This document shows, in pieces, positions 1-12,880 of a DNA stretch of 64,000 nt; within the stretch, counting starts at the first letter, position 1; each line of letters begins with the position of its first letter. The DNA is from Plasmopara viticola (Eukaryota > Oomycota > Peronosporomycetes > Peronosporales > Peronosporaceae), in the NCBI GenBank assembly GCA_001695595.3, contig MBPM02000012.1, forward strand, positions 806,001 to 870,000, read 5' to 3'. The notes below the pieces were generated by a model. That model saw only the letters and a program-made list of their open reading frames with translations, ran no database searches and was not told the DNA's origin. A program made the translations under genes and the position numbers.

Positions 1-529
1 TGGGAGACGTATAGATCACACGCTGCTTGTCTCGTAGACTCTTGGCAATTGCATACTCCGCCACGGCAGTCTTACCCGCTGAGGTATGAGCTGATACAAG
101 AACGGACTCTCCAGCTTCAATGTAATCAATAGCGTGCTGCTGGAACGGATCGAGAGTGAAGGGGTACGTCTTGGCGGGGTTCTTGGCGGCTGCTCCGGCT
201 GTAGGCGTCTCTTTGTAGTCGGGCGGGTACACTGAGAAAGAAATGAGATTCTTTTGTTGCGTGCCAGTGGACACTACAGTGGCAGAGTTTTTATTCTCGC
301 CGTCCACAGGAGTGGCGTCAATACGTTTGCCCTCCACGACTTTAAACGTCGTGGAGATTGGCCGACCTTCACTTTGCTGCTTCTTGGTAGGTGGAGACAA
401 AGCCTTGGCATCGGATAGAGAGACATTGGGAGCTTCCTTTCGTTTTAAGGATGTAGCCGCTTGTTCCTCGGTCGATAGAGTCACGGACGGGTCGTCGAAC
501 GCGCCGAACAAGTCCAGCTCCTCGTCCAT
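1..529 (-). CDS. MTR4: MTR4/SKI2-type exosome RNA helicase, N-terminal part (3' end beyond window)
   Basis: This is the 5' part of a DExH-box RNA helicase gene read leftward; the ATG is at 529 and the frame stays open to base 1 (176 codons). The N-terminus is acidic ([13 protein letters not shown]) and low in complexity. Near residue 127 it enters the conserved helicase entry ([20 protein letters not shown]) followed by motif [18 protein letters not shown], and the edge falls within IYTSP. The wording SAHTSAGKT is typical of MTR4 and SKI2, the nuclear and cytosolic RNA-exosome helicases that feed structured RNA to the exosome. The short N-terminus and the context before the Q-like motif favour MTR4, but SKI2 cannot be excluded without the arch domain, which lies outside the window. 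No intron is visible in this part. Confidence 0.85.
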   Translation of the reverse strand, partial: MDEELDLFGAFDDPSVTLSTEEQAATSLKRKEAPNVSLSDAKALSPPTKKQQSEGRPISTTFKVVEGKRIDATPVDGENKNSATVVSTGTQQKNLISFSVYPPDYKETPTAGAAAKNPAKTYPFTLDPFQQHAIDYIEAGESVLVSAHTSAGKTAVAEYAIAKSLRDKQRVIYTSP

Positions 530-3500
530 CGTAGCTTGTTAGAACTAAATGGCTGGATGTGACGAGGAAAAGGTAGATGTGGACCACCTAATCAGATCAT
601 TTCCAACTCAAGATGCATTTTTTTATAATCGATATTGAAAAAAGTACTTTGCAATGACGGTATAAGAATAAAGTTTGCAGCACTTCGAACTTTGGCGTCT
701 TGTGTTGAAGAAAAAGCGTAGCATCGCCATTTACTTTGCCATTTAGTGCGTAACTTGATCACAAGTCTTGTGATGTTCGAATATTGATTTAAAGGAAGTG
801 CTACGTGTTGAAAAAATTGGCAGAAAAGTGGTATACGGTCTACTGAATGCGTATAAATACTTGATTACAATTGCAGGATACTTCTCCTTAAGGTTATATT
901 ATAGGAAGCTAACTTCGCATCTGAAGATGTCAGAGACATATTAAATTTGGTACAACGACTTATACTGAATCTCAAAGTTAAGGAGTCAGCGATTTGCGAC
1001 TTGTTATATAAAGCGAAGGTCAGCAACCACTCCCCTTCTAAGCATTTGACTCCTACAGTCGCTTTTACCAATATATTTTGTGAGGGTGAAGCAAAATAAT
1101 CATTTACATCAGGGCAATCAAGGCGGGCTAAACGGGGCTACTTGGCCACCGAAAATTCAGCATTTGGATTTACAAGATTCCGAGCGACAAGTGCGCGTCT
1201 AGAGACGTCATTTAGGTTTGAGAGTGCTCTTTTGAGGCTTCTTTATAAGAAGCTGACGAAGTCGACGGAGTCGATGATAAAGAGGATGGCCACTCAGACC
1301 AGGACCGCCTAAGCTGAATATGAAGACATCAAATATCCTTTAAAGGGTGGAGAATCCGAAACGGTTGCAAGGTTCGTTTTGTTGCAGACGGAGCAACCGA
1401 TAATGGCTCTGGTCACCTAAAAGCCTGGTAGAAGAGCATCCGATCTGGCCCTCATTTGCACCAACCTCAGACAGTGCGGTAATCGAAAGCGATCCCGTCA
1501 GATGTTGAAAAACCTTCCGTTACCTAATTGTGCGTACCGTGTACGGTCCATCGGGTTTAGAAAAGATTGGTCAGCGTTATATACGGGTCAAGTATTCTGC
1601 TGACAATACCTTCTATAGAAAAAGGGGGCATGCGTCGTTCTTATGGACGGACTGCGCACGGGCGCGGCCCGGTAGGAGGCTTTCTGTGTATACGTGACCT
1701 TTTGAGGAGGCCGTTAAAGTAGATTATATGTCAAGCACAAATGTGATAAGGAAAAGCTCATCGAGCAATGATCTTTGGCCTTATGGCTGATATGAAGGAG
1801 ATGTCCGACCCTCTAAAAGAAAAAAGGAAGGGGTGAAGAAAGTAGACGTTCGACCTTCTAAGGGCGTTCTTCGATGCATAATTTGTAATATCCGTCATTT
1901 TGCAATTAAGGTGCTCCTTGCGCCAAGCGCATCACAGTTTCAAATAAAATTACGGCCAAATATCTGCCTAGTTTGCCCTGGGAAAACGGCAACTTTTCGA
2001 AGGCGCACTGCACCTGGGTATTCATGAGAGGTCTCTTTACTTTATTGGTAAAACGCTATTCGGCCTTGGCCCGTGATGCGAGGCATGACCTGGGTATAAC
2101 AAGTCTGAAACACCATGATTGGAGGTCAAAGGCCTCGATTGCGATCCGTTCTGCTCCTAGCAGAGCATTAATGAGTCGTGAATTTAAACTTGCAGTGGAA
2201 TTGGCGCGAACACTGAACCGTCGGTCAGTGCGTTGGACACTGGATTGTCGAGAATGAACTTTTATAAATTTAGTAACAAGAGTAGTAGCTCACAAGTCAC
2301 CGATCGATGCCCAAATAAAGCAGCATAAGCCGTTTATTGGTGATGGCATCGTGGCATCGAGTTACAGAACTATGGACAAGGCCACTACACAATGCATGGA
2401 TCCACACGTAAGAACTAAACGATGCTCGTAGAAGCATCACTTGCTACGTGCGGGTAGTGGCATAACTGGTGTTAAGCCAATACAGTACGGTTGAGGTCCT
2501 AATACCGAGCGCGGGGTGGCACGTAACCGCTCGTAACACTATCATTCGCAGCATGTCGGTAATGTGTTAAGCCAAAGCAGTGCATGTAAGGATACTTAAG
2601 ATGGCACGTACACTTCTGAGCTTAACCGTGGGGAATAGACAGCCTCGGTGTGAGTGCCGTAATTGACTCTTACGTAGAGCATCAAGAATTCCCTGCCGAT
2701 GGATGTGGGGCACGTCATTTACTGAGAAAAAATAGTGCTCCCTATATACCACGCAAGGTGTGGTTGGCTTTAGAGCAAGGCATCGAGAGCACGACTTTCA
2801 CCGCGCTTACTGAGTAATCCTTGCCGTGATTAGCGCTCACTGCATATATGTCTAGTTGTAGGTCAAGGTATCAAGGGCAAGACCCTGATGATGCACGTGG
2901 AGTAGCACGTAGATCAAAGAGCAGAGCACGTCGTGGACTGCATTCGCTGTATGCCCAATTTGTTATAGCCGGACAGCGGTCGAGCCATCCGAAGCGCTAA
3001 TCTTTGAATAAGAAAGGGAAAGATATGCTGGACAACAAAGCAGACGTCGTTGCGGCAATGCACGATCGCGTCGACCTTGAGTCGACAAGTGGCGTCTTTT
3101 CGAGACCTTCGGTCTCGTCAATGCATAGCTAATGCTACATGGCTCTCATTGAGCAGCGCAGAGTTTTACTTTTAGACAAAGAGTGCATGGGGCGGACATG
3201 GCAACGAATGACAAATAGCTCGGTCATATGCCCTATAAAAATAAGATACCGGCACGGTTGAAGGCAAGATGATCGGATGCATGCGCACTAAGAATTTTAC
3301 ATCAAATATCTCGGCGCAAACAAATCGTATTAGGGTACTTTGATGGAAATTGTGGACTTTGTGCTGGCCCCGCCAAAGTCAAGGTCATTGTGGACGAGTC
3401 GGTGTTTTCGATGCAGAAAGACTCATAAAAGCGGCTTAGTCTGGCCAAATACTTACGTAAGTAAGGCAAAAATTACCAAAGAACCGTGAGGCCACTGTCC

Positions 3501-6500
3501 AATCTTATGAAGGTAAAGATAGGATAAATTTTGGAAGCTTAATATCAAGAGGAGTTGGGCAAAGTTTAGAAACGCCTGTAACAGTCGTTTATTTTGATCG
3601 ATCTACTTTGATTACCAAGAGACACTGCTGATTTGCTCTAAGCCTTCAAGAATTATATCAAACTGGGAATTAATTGTCATTTTCGACATAACTACGAGTG
3701 GTTTCCATCATGTTACAGCGCTGCGGTGACCAATAAATCGCCGCATGCGTAGACTACTCAAGAAGGGTGGTAAGCCGATGGCCTCGCAGAACACCCATCA
3801 TTTAGTCTACATCAGAATTTGCCATTGGGCTCACAAAACTGCAAGCAGATACCAAGAAGCGAGATCGTTGACCGCGTTCAAGTCTTGGCAGCCCAATTTT
3901 GCTGCTTTGGCCGTGTTATGGAGCAACTTGCAATGAGATATGCTCACGTCAAGCTTTCGCAGGCTTTTGGTGCTAGGTCTTGAGTCATTTGTGATACATA
4001 CACATCATGCGTCAATATGCACCATAAGATAGACAGCTCACTCCTCACAGGTGGCACTTCTTTAGCCAAGTATATCCTTGCGATGATGCATAAGCTAGGA
4101 AATCATAAGCTAGGAAATTAATATGCCTTCGCGCATGCGCTATCGCTTCCCCATACTATCAGCCAGCTCATGTCGAAATTGTGACATCATCGGTATGGGA
4201 TCTAAGCAGTGAAATGTATGCGCGAGATGACATGTGCGTAGCCCAACGAGAGGATCTGAGAAACGCTGAGCATAAGAATATAGAAAATAAATGTCGGCAT
4301 TCTTAAGCGCACGGCTACATCAGCCATCGATTAAAGCCGAGCTGTTGTCGCATAGCAATTACCAACGTTACTACGAATTGTGATTTGATAAGAATTCAAA
4401 ATGCTGTATAAATTATGAGAGTCGCGGTACGCGGCGGCCATCTTGGATAGAAAAAGGCGCGTAGTTCTTTGATCGGCTACTTAACGTGTATATGAGTATG
4501 CGAAGTGTGCCACCCCACACCCAAAAGGTGTAGATGGCATCCCAATGAACGAAGACCTTCTTGAGTTGGTACTGGCTGGCTTAACCAACTTGATTGTCAC
4601 AAAACTACGACAAGCGGATAAGTAACGCATAATACTACAACGCACGCATGACCGGCACTCCATATCGATATTCGCATCAAAAGTTAGCCTACAATCTAAT
4701 CGTAGACGAACTTGAGCAATATTGACTTTAAATACTTTACACTGCAGGCAAATAAATATGTGTACCGTTGACTTGGCTAATCTCCTACACGATTACAAAA
4801 CCTGTGTAAACTAATACTCGGATAATATATTGCCGTTTTTAACCAGATTTCGTTCATGCTTTGGGCCTTCAAGCTGTGAGAGCGTAGATTGTTAGCCTAA
4901 AATTTAGAGCCCCGCCTGCTTCGCACATGCAAACCGCAAGACCAAACATAAATCTGCATACCGGTCGCAGTGAACATAGAGCTATGTCGGCAATATTATT
5001 CTAGATCTTACATATAAAGTTATAGAGTAAATGTCATACTCCTAATGTACAAGTTGCGCACAGAATCGAGACATGCCAAAAGTCGTAAGATGGCTTCAAC
5101 CCGGATTTCTCCCAAATATGTGGCATAAAAGCATTGTCTTGCGGGAGCTGACCGCATGATCGACGTGATCACGCTCTGGTATTGCTGGCTTCTGGGTGTA
5201 TCATTATACCAGTGACTTCACCAGGCACAGGTTCTGTCCACATCAATCATTTGATCAGACTCAAAGATTTTGTCCTACGGTTCCATACTAGTGACGGACT
5301 TAGGTACAGAAATGACATTCTGCGGAAAGTGTTAATTTAACGACAGACCCAGAAACAATTGTTTCTTACGTCTGGGCCGTACTGAAATTTTATTGACGAC
5401 GATCTTAGGTGATATTCTTCAAACGACATAGGCAAACTATTACCACCTCGACAACTGATGGTGCACTTGAGAATGCCCTTTCTATCGCTATAGCTGCTAT
5501 GCATCGGTCCATCATCGCGCCCTCAAATAATAATTAATTACAACAAGCGCAACAAAGTTACTTCAAGTACAAACGTGTTGCATGCAAAAAAATCTTATCG
5601 CTGACATTTCCTCTTAGTCAAAAGTGACCCGCCAAGCTTTAGCAGCAACATTTTTCAGCACAAACGTGACCGATGCAGAGAAATAAAAACAAAAAAGCAT
5701 TGTGCCGATTAAGACCATAAAGCTGTTATTTTTACGTGTTTTACAATTGGATGGTCTGTAGGAGGTGTCACGCTTTTGATCTGACGACAGCTGGTGATGT
5801 GGACTTTAAAAAAGTTTGGTGACGCAATCAGGTATTAGCTAAACGTAAAAGACGGAGGCATGTATGTGGCTACAAGAATATTAGGACGTGAAGGGAACAT
5901 GCAAACAATCTTCTTTAGCGGTGCATTGCAAAGGATCATGTTCCATGCTCCAATTTTACAAGCGGAATGCAAGATATCATTGTGGTGTAAGTCGATTTGT
6001 TCGGCGAATATGCAGTGGCTAAGGCTAGGTGATTAATCGAAACAACTTTTACAACTCCGACGATGTATCGCAATCGAACATAGCCGATACCTCGTTTACA
6101 TTGCCAAATTTCATCGTACTTTGGTGGAAAAATAGTGTGATAGAATGTGTACAAGCAACAAGCCTAAGAAATAACCAGATAAATGGTGCGAACTCGGACC
6201 CGATCATTAGAGACATACGTTAAAGTTACAAATAAGCGCGAATGAGACGATTTTGACGTTTGCTTTCAAAACGGCACGCGATCCTATCCGGGGTATGGAT
6301 CGTTTAAAGGTACTTGGATAAAAAGCTTACACTAGTCGTAACCTTAAATACTTGTGGATGCTTTGGTGAAGAGTTTTGCAAAAGCTCACCGTATTGGAAT
6401 ATCGACGAAAATATTTGCTTCGTGTGCAAACACACAAGTCTTTCCGAGCAAAGTGTTACCACGCAGCTCTACACAATATTTAAGTTTAGAATAAACAACT

Positions 6501-8605
6501 CCTTAAACTCTTCAAAGCGGCTTTTAAGAGATGGCGTGTCGCCACTACCGCCTTTGTCAGGATTAAAGGCAGGAAAGAGACTAAAGTGTTTGCGACACTA
6601 GTTCCTTGAGTTTTATATCCATGCCATCGGGGCACATTAAAGTCGATAGTGGATGACAAAAAAGTATAAGGAGCCAAATTGGCTGTCTTCATGCTGATAT
6701 GCTATTCAAAAGCTTAGCATGTTCGATCAAGTCTCTCTAGGTTGTTCAGCTAGTTATGTCCAAGATCGTAGCCAGCCCATTCGTGCGATCACTTAACCAC
6801 GCTGCACATTTGTAAATTCCTTATATCTTTCTATCTAGCGACCAGACCCCAACGCCATTCATCACTACTTACAAAGCTTTTCATCAAAGTTGCTTTCCAA
6901 TACATCGATCTTTTCCTCTTTATTACTTTGACACCATTTTAGAGCCTATCGGAATTGAACACGGGAAGAATATCGTCTTCAAGATCACATGCATTTCAGT
7001 GCCTGAATTTGTAGCTGATAGCTCATTTGAGGAGCTGCAGCTTTTTGTAATGGCACTTCAAAATTTCTGGTTTCGGGTATGCTCAAATACGTTGATCACG
7101 TATCACTGGAAATTTCCTGTACAATGGCAATAAGTACACGTCGTTTATGCATAAAAAAACAACGGCCCAGTCGTCAATTGTGGTAAGAGATAATGTGGAG
7201 GATTGGATTGGAAAAGAGAAGCATGGCCGTTTCCCTCGTTTTTTTACTGGTCTTTGTCTCGGTAAGCAAAGGTTCGATTACAAACCTAGTAGCAGATTGA
7301 TCAGTTGCCGTAAATCGGCTATATTTCTGGTCAAAAGATGCTTAATTGGTAAAAGCAACTTATTTGCCATCATTGTGTTCATACTCCTAATTTTGCGTGC
7401 GCATTGCTATATCGAGCAAGAAGGTGCATGATGTCAGCAACTATGTACCAGCCAAAACCATCGATGGTAATTGTATTACGTCATATCTGAGTGAATGAAA
7501 ATGCAACGACGAAATATGTTCTGTTTAATGATCAAAAGATGTGTTTAAGGTCTTGGCAAGGGTATATTACCATACGAGTCCTTCACCGCATCAAAAGTAT
7601 GTGCTATTTTCCATCATAAGCCACCTTTAATATAGATTTTGCATCACCGGCGATGACTACGAACGAGCGAACATACTATGAGATGAAATCAGTCGAAAAT
7701 CTTTTGATCTACTGCAACAGCATAAAGAACTTATATATATTTTAAAGCTACCAAGGCTCAAGGAGAACTCTTTTAGCATCTTGAGCGATATTTGGATGCG
7801 GATGGAGTGTCATTTCCTGGTCATACGATGAGGGTCAATTACCAAATCTGCTCTAATAGTCTTTAATATCCCAGTATGCCGCCGTCTAACGCAATAGACT
7901 CTCCAGCCAAGCGCATGACTGGATTCAAGAGAAAGGATGCTAAAGCCAAGCGGACATTTTTAGGTTGACACTCGAACACATGATTACATTGCTGCAAAAG
8001 CAAAGCTATTGGTGTAGTTCATAGTGTTGCCACCCGCCCGAAGATACTAAAGATCGCATTAACAACAAGCTTAGGCATGTAGATGATAACATATCGGCTA
8101 GCTGTGCCAAACGCAACATCGCTGGTAAAAATGTTTCGCCCACGGGGTTTATATGTATGAATTGCTAAATAACTTGACGGGTAAAAATTATTGCTAAGGA
8201 GGAACACGATTAATGCCAACATTGCTGGAAGCCGATCCATTATCTTTATGGCGACTCTTATCTTAATGAGACGAAGACTAGCGCTGACAAGTTCTGAAAA
8301 TAAGTATCGAATAAGATGCAAATGTGTAGGGGTGTAGGGGCGTGAACAAGCACTTCAGTGAGATATGTAATATGCGCAAATCGATAGTGCTCATGAGAGT
8401 GTCATTGATCATCACATTTACTATACAATGATTGGCTTAAACAAAGCCGAGCAAAGTTAGCGCGTAAGCAGAAAGGTATATAATCTAGTGAAAAGATTAT
8501 CATGCACACACCTTTGCTTGAGTGATATATTTTTCACGGTCCAAAAGCTTCTAAGACTAATAGCATTATCAAGGACAGCTCTTTCAGTGCTATGATTCTT
8601 TGATA
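530..8605. other. Gene-poor AT-rich stretch
   Basis: No gene can be supported in these 8 kb. Open frames are under 100 codons, overlap on both strands and show no recognisable domain. Stretches near 1.1-2.3 kb and 6.8-7.4 kb are open for about 90-100 codons but resemble nothing identified. Small repeats occur, including a 15-bp tandem duplication at 4089-4118 and two copies of gttaagccaa near 2472 and 2569. The region is probably decayed repeat DNA. Confidence 0.5.
4089..4118. repeat. 15-bp perfect tandem duplication
   Basis: The unit cataagctaggaaat occurs twice head to tail (4089-4103 and 4104-4118) with no mismatch. It looks like a recent replication slippage product. Confidence 0.8.
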
Positions 8606-8703
8606 GAGGCTATATCAAGCGCTCAAAAGAGGGTGGTATCGGTAAGCCTAAAGTGAGGCTATACCAAGCGCTCATAACAGGGTGGTATTGGTAAGTCTAA
8701 AGC
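8606..8703. repeat. 49-bp tandem duplication
   Basis: Two 49-bp units (8606-8654 and 8655-8703) begin gaggctata and end ggtaagYctaaag. They differ at only a handful of positions, so the duplication is fairly recent. No coding function is visible. Confidence 0.8.
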
Positions 8704-8754
8704 GCGAGAATGAAGGCTGATGAATGAGTTCTCTTAACTGATGCGGAATGAGCA

Positions 8755-8804
8755 AAGAAGACATAAAGAGCGTTGCACCAAGAAGACATAAAGAGCGTTG
8801 CACG
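8755..8804. repeat. 25-bp tandem duplication
   Basis: The unit aagaagacataaagagcgtt plus gcacc occurs twice in succession (8755-8779 and 8780-8804), nearly perfect. It lies 51 bp after the 49-bp duplication, so two independent slippage-type events are clustered here. Confidence 0.8.
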
Positions 8805-9639
8805 GTAATGCAATGCACTTCGGGGTGTCTGAGGTATACTTAACAATCTAAAGAAATTAAACCAATCATTTCATAAACTCAAACCAAATAGCGCTCAGTC
8901 AATACTACGATAAGCACGAGATAGTATCGGGCAATAGTTACCTAATATGTAGGGGGATACATTGAGCAGTAATCCAAGACTTGATATTCTTGCGGTGACG
9001 TTTTGCGCATTTCATTCCTATATGTCAGCCTGCGGCTTATACCATTTAGCCTATTTGGTTAAACAGCCTAGAAGACATTCTGCATGTGCCACAGTCACCT
9101 GAGCAACGCACACACAATATTATGCATCGCATATCGCCTTCTCGTGATTGGCCAATGCTTTCACTACGCACCCCGCGCACTCTCCGTGGTTCTATAAGCC
9201 TAAGGCTTAATTTGGTACGAATATACACAAATTTGGACTACTTTGTAACAGCTGCAGGGAAGACGATAAGCCAGCACTATCTTTGGTTCGATTTACTCTG
9301 CTAGTAGCTCGTCTTTTACTAACAGCGGGCTGTCAATCTGTGCCTTATGAGCCACAACATCGTGCTTTTAAGATCCACGCTTCTGAAGCAATCACCAAAG
9401 GGTCATATTCACTCGGGTTCGAGCCTTTTTACCCCTGGCGATCGAAAAGGTGGTGCTATCAATACGCTAGTCACAATGACCAGAAGCGTCTACGAGGTCA
9501 AGGATATCTTTATAAGTGAGTATATGAGATAAAAAGGGGATTAGTATCATTTATACGATATACTCCCTTTAACCATAGCGAGGGCATCGCCCAGGAACAA
9601 ATTTCTTGAGGTAGTGACGCTTCCTCAAATTACAAAAAA

Positions 9640-9745
9640 GATGGAAAGCGAAACATATACTAGCATCTATCGGCGTCTTATACGCTTTGTTGCCGTTTGC
9701 GGCCGATGCCAGAAGAATGCACTCCAAGAGCTAGCTAAAACTTAA
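9640..9745 (+). mobile_element. Possible Ty3/gypsy integrase zinc-finger relic
   Basis: In one plus-strand frame this stretch reads like the end of the HHCC zinc finger of gypsy integrase: a run with C-x2-C spacing (VAVCGRCQKNA) preceded by basic and aromatic residues, as in the usual 'yv..C..CQ..K' element. There is no open frame around it and the upstream HxH part is not legible. Treat it as a weak motif-level call on decayed DNA. Confidence 0.25.
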
Positions 9746-9756
9746 TGCCGACGATC

Positions 9757-9909
9757 TCGGCTGTTTTTGCAACAGCCGATAAAGCTTCGCGTTATCCAGG
9801 TCTAATTTGATGGGTTTTCCCTAGCCCGAAAACCCATTCCTTCGCGTTGCTCGCGAAAAAATCCTATCGACACATACTATGGCACTTCATGCCGAAAATA
9901 AAATTCGGC
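9757..9909. other. Cluster of four short hairpins
   Basis: Four perfect inverted repeats follow each other within 153 bp. They are tcggctgtt/aacagccga (9757-9765, 9771-9779), atgggtttt/aaaacccat (9810-9818, 9829-9837), ttcgcg/cgcgaa (9841-9846, 9852-9857) and gccgaa/ttcggc (9891-9896, 9904-9909). Loops are 5-10 nt. No coding frame explains them. They could mark a structured RNA or the structured end of an old transposable element. Confidence 0.55.
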
Positions 9910-12224
9910 TTACGTTACGAGGCGAATTAATAGGAGTGCCCGCGTATGGCTTTGCGCCGACGCTTTCTTATTCTCTTGACCTGGTTGGTATAAATTTTTG
10001 ATATTCCGGCTATCAGCCTCTTTGTTTCGTATATGTATTAAGACTCTTCGACACAAGCTCTCCGACATGGTCACGCATCGTGGAGGGGCTGACGTCGGTG
10101 TGGTTATCGTCTTTCCTTCCCATCAAGCCTTGTTAGAGGGCTAATATCACGGCTATTCGCTCGCATCAAAATAGGAAAGCTGTGTCGGCGTTGGCGGAAC
10201 ACGTCGGTCGGCTCATTCATTCACTTATAGTTTGTTGATTTGTGAACGGCATTGTTAAGTGCATTCCCAACAAGCGAAAGCATGTTGCAAGGCGAGACTT
10301 TTACCTGCATATATACAAATACACTTGTACAACTTGGGCACCAATAGCTGCTCATTACCAAGCGATACCTAGCCTTAAAAAAATAACGTTTTGTAATATC
10401 CTCATACGAAATATCGCCACACGCGGTGGATAATCTTAATAAGTGATACACAGCAATCTATTGTCCATCGAGACCGATGCGCCCAATCGTAAGAACTACA
10501 CTCACCACAACATTAAGCAAATTTACGCACGAGATGACTTGTGCGTACGCGCCACAGATTAACTCCGATACACACGATGACACAGCTATGACATGAGCCA
10601 TTTTATCGTCTGTGCAACAAGATTGCGCATCTGTACAAGCATATTGCCATCCTGGTAATACCTCTATAAGTTAAACTTAACAAAATAAGGGAGCCACTTG
10701 GTCGTCTTTTGCAAGGAATAAAACGGCTTTGTCAAAGTGCGTAAGGATGCACGATCCACATAAACTACAAACGGCACAGAGCAGAGCAGAGCAGAGCAGG
10801 TGAAGCCTTAATTCGACAAAAGCATCTTGGCCCTTTAGCATGAACAGAATAGTGGCTTAAGCTGCTGTTTTTATACCGCGATCGCTCGATGTCGCAGCAG
10901 CGCGCTGCCGATGGTAAAATCAGACGAGGTACAGACGATACTGAGTGGTTGCTTTGAGATCAACAAGCTCATAATCGACGACTGTAGCTGGTTTCTCTTC
11001 GATTTGCCAGTTCGTCGTTTTATTTAAGTCATTTAAGATCGATTAGTGGTATAGCCACTGCTCTGTGTTTTACATTGTTCTTGTATGAGCAATTGGACTG
11101 TCCTAGGCATTCTTTTCAAACTACGGAACTGACCAATCTGCAATAGCCTTCCCCTAGGTAAAAATTTATGCATTTATTGATGTAATTTTAATTAGAATGC
11201 ACCAAGGGCGCTCTGCACGACTAGGAGCGAATAAAGTCGTCTTAAAACGGTTGTGTTTACACTTCGCGGGACTTAAACACTCCGACTCTATGCAGCTAAT
11301 AGTCATAGACGTGCTTGAGCTTCGAGGCATGACAAATCTTCACAACGCATATCGCTCGAGTTGTTGACCGCAATAAATGGTATATTAATTTCCAGTATGA
11401 GAAATAGATGAAAACCGCCGACTAAGTCAATAGATCTGCACACTGGTTGGCCGAATATAGCATATTACTAGTATATGCGACGCGCCATCTGGCTTGCTGA
11501 CACAATATGTCGGCGTGGAATGAAGACCTTAATCATCCCAAACCCTTTCTGTTTGTGCTTTGCGCAGAAAAAGACAATAATATCTTACTGCCCCTTTGTG
11601 TTAAACCACTGCCACGTCACGCAGTATTTGGATTCTGCAATCAAGTCGACTTTATGACGTTAGAAGTCAGCATCAAACCCAATTGTCATGAAATTACATC
11701 CTCGCACTCCTTACCAAAAGAAACAAGAATCTGATGATACCCTAAGGCTAGTCAATTTTGGTGTATCGTTTCTACAAATCACATGACGATTCCTTTGGCT
11801 ATGCCATCGGCTCTCACAACATTTTCAAGCTCTGACATGATCATATCAGACGTAGCAAATGCCGACAAACCAAGCTTTACGACTTTCTCGCCATAACAGT
11901 CTCGGTGTCTCCTTCAAAAAGGATATGTTGTTGTTCTTTAGTGGCATACTACTGTAGCCTATTCTCATACACAATGTACTGGTCAATGAGCGCCACACCT
12001 TTCCGTTTACTTCTTGGTGACCGACGGTCGAAAATACACTGCTTATCAAACTTGTGTCGTAACAACCGTTTTGACGTCCGGCTCTTTTGATTGTTTTTTT
12101 CTTTATAAAAAACAAGATTTGTCCGTCCCACATGCACAAGAAGATATCATAGCCTTCGACCGATACTGGCACGCGGGTGCCAATGACGTCTATGACAAGC
12201 ATTGCTCAGTGAGCTACTCGATCC
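9910..12224. other. Gene-poor stretch with short microsatellite
   Basis: I see no supportable gene. The only clear feature is a small cagag microsatellite at 10777-10799. Overlapping open frames around 11.85-12.2 kb occur on both strands and probably reflect the gypsy debris that follows. Confidence 0.45.
10777..10799. repeat. (cagag)n microsatellite
   Basis: Four perfect and one partial copy of cagag in tandem. It lies in non-coding DNA. Confidence 0.85.
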
Positions 12225-12880
12225 TCCACGTAATCACCATTTCAAAGCCTTTGATGCCTTGTCCTACTGCCAGCAATTCTATAGTATGCTATGGCCTAGT
12301 CGACGTTTAGCTTCTTCCCAATGCTCGCCATTTTTTTCTTTAACAAGCTATCTCGCCTGGCGTGTCCCCGCGGCCCTCCAAACGATCGGTAATGCGATAT
12401 CCAATATCTTGGCGCTTGGTACAGATAAATATCAGAAAAATAGTGGGCACGTCCTAGATAAAGCATCAACAAAGCCGTTTGCTGGCCCACTGCTCATAGC
12501 CATACCTCATCCTCGTCAGCACAGCTCAGATTCAGGAAAATCAGACCATCTGATACATCCCGACTCTATACATCTCCTCACCCGTGCCCCTTCAAGTTTA
12601 AAATCTGCAAAAATGATACTACTTTCATGATAAATAAGAATAATTTGTGTGTTACAAAGAACCTCCTTCGGATTCGATCCTGCATATATTCTGCTTTACA
12701 AGATGGTCACTTCGACATTCTCTAGAGCGCGTTGCTGGCCAACCCATCCAGCAAAATATGTAAGATCTTTTTCAAGTCTACTAAATACTTTTTATTCTGG
12801 TCAGCTGAAAAGAGGACGGATGCTTTTAATGGAGCACTGCGTTAGCTGGCGCTTTAGCTCATCCTAGGTGAGGAAGATTT
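12225..12880 (-). mobile_element. Decayed Ty3/gypsy reverse transcriptase-RNase H relic
   Basis: Read leftward, this segment shows fragments in the order expected of a gypsy pol. First comes a stretch like the post-YxDD helix of the RT (LFSADQNKKYLVDLKKILHI, about 12,790-12,730). About 500 bp later comes an RNase H-like stretch (ELLAVGQGIKGFEMVITW, about 12,280-12,240) that matches the 'kELLAvv.al..w..yL' element. Several stops and frameshifts separate the pieces, and no LTRs were found. The overlapping open frames on both strands here are best explained as by-products. The call rests on weak motif similarity. Confidence 0.35.

Noticed and set aside
6314..6601. Cysteine-containing 95-codon frame as a small secreted protein
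   Set aside because: No signal peptide and no family cysteine spacing; it overlaps a minus-strand frame of similar length.
9395..9440. ggttcgagcc resembling a tRNA T-loop
   Set aside because: No matching acceptor, D or anticodon arms could be placed around it. Other ttcga/ttcaa sites checked (7,265; 12,670; 19,280; 27,135) also failed. No tRNA or rRNA gene was found.
9283..9519. Possible secreted protein with a hydrophobic start (VRFTLLVARLLLTAG)
   Set aside because: The frame begins with TTG, no ATG precedes the hydrophobic part, and it overlaps another frame; no effector motif follows.
10777..10799. Short cagag array as a CRISPR or regulatory array
   Set aside because: The units are contiguous 5-mers without spacers: a simple microsatellite.
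12202..12630. 142-codon plus-strand frame as a gene
   Set aside because: The opposite strand carries gypsy pol-like pieces over the same bases, and the frame has no domain.
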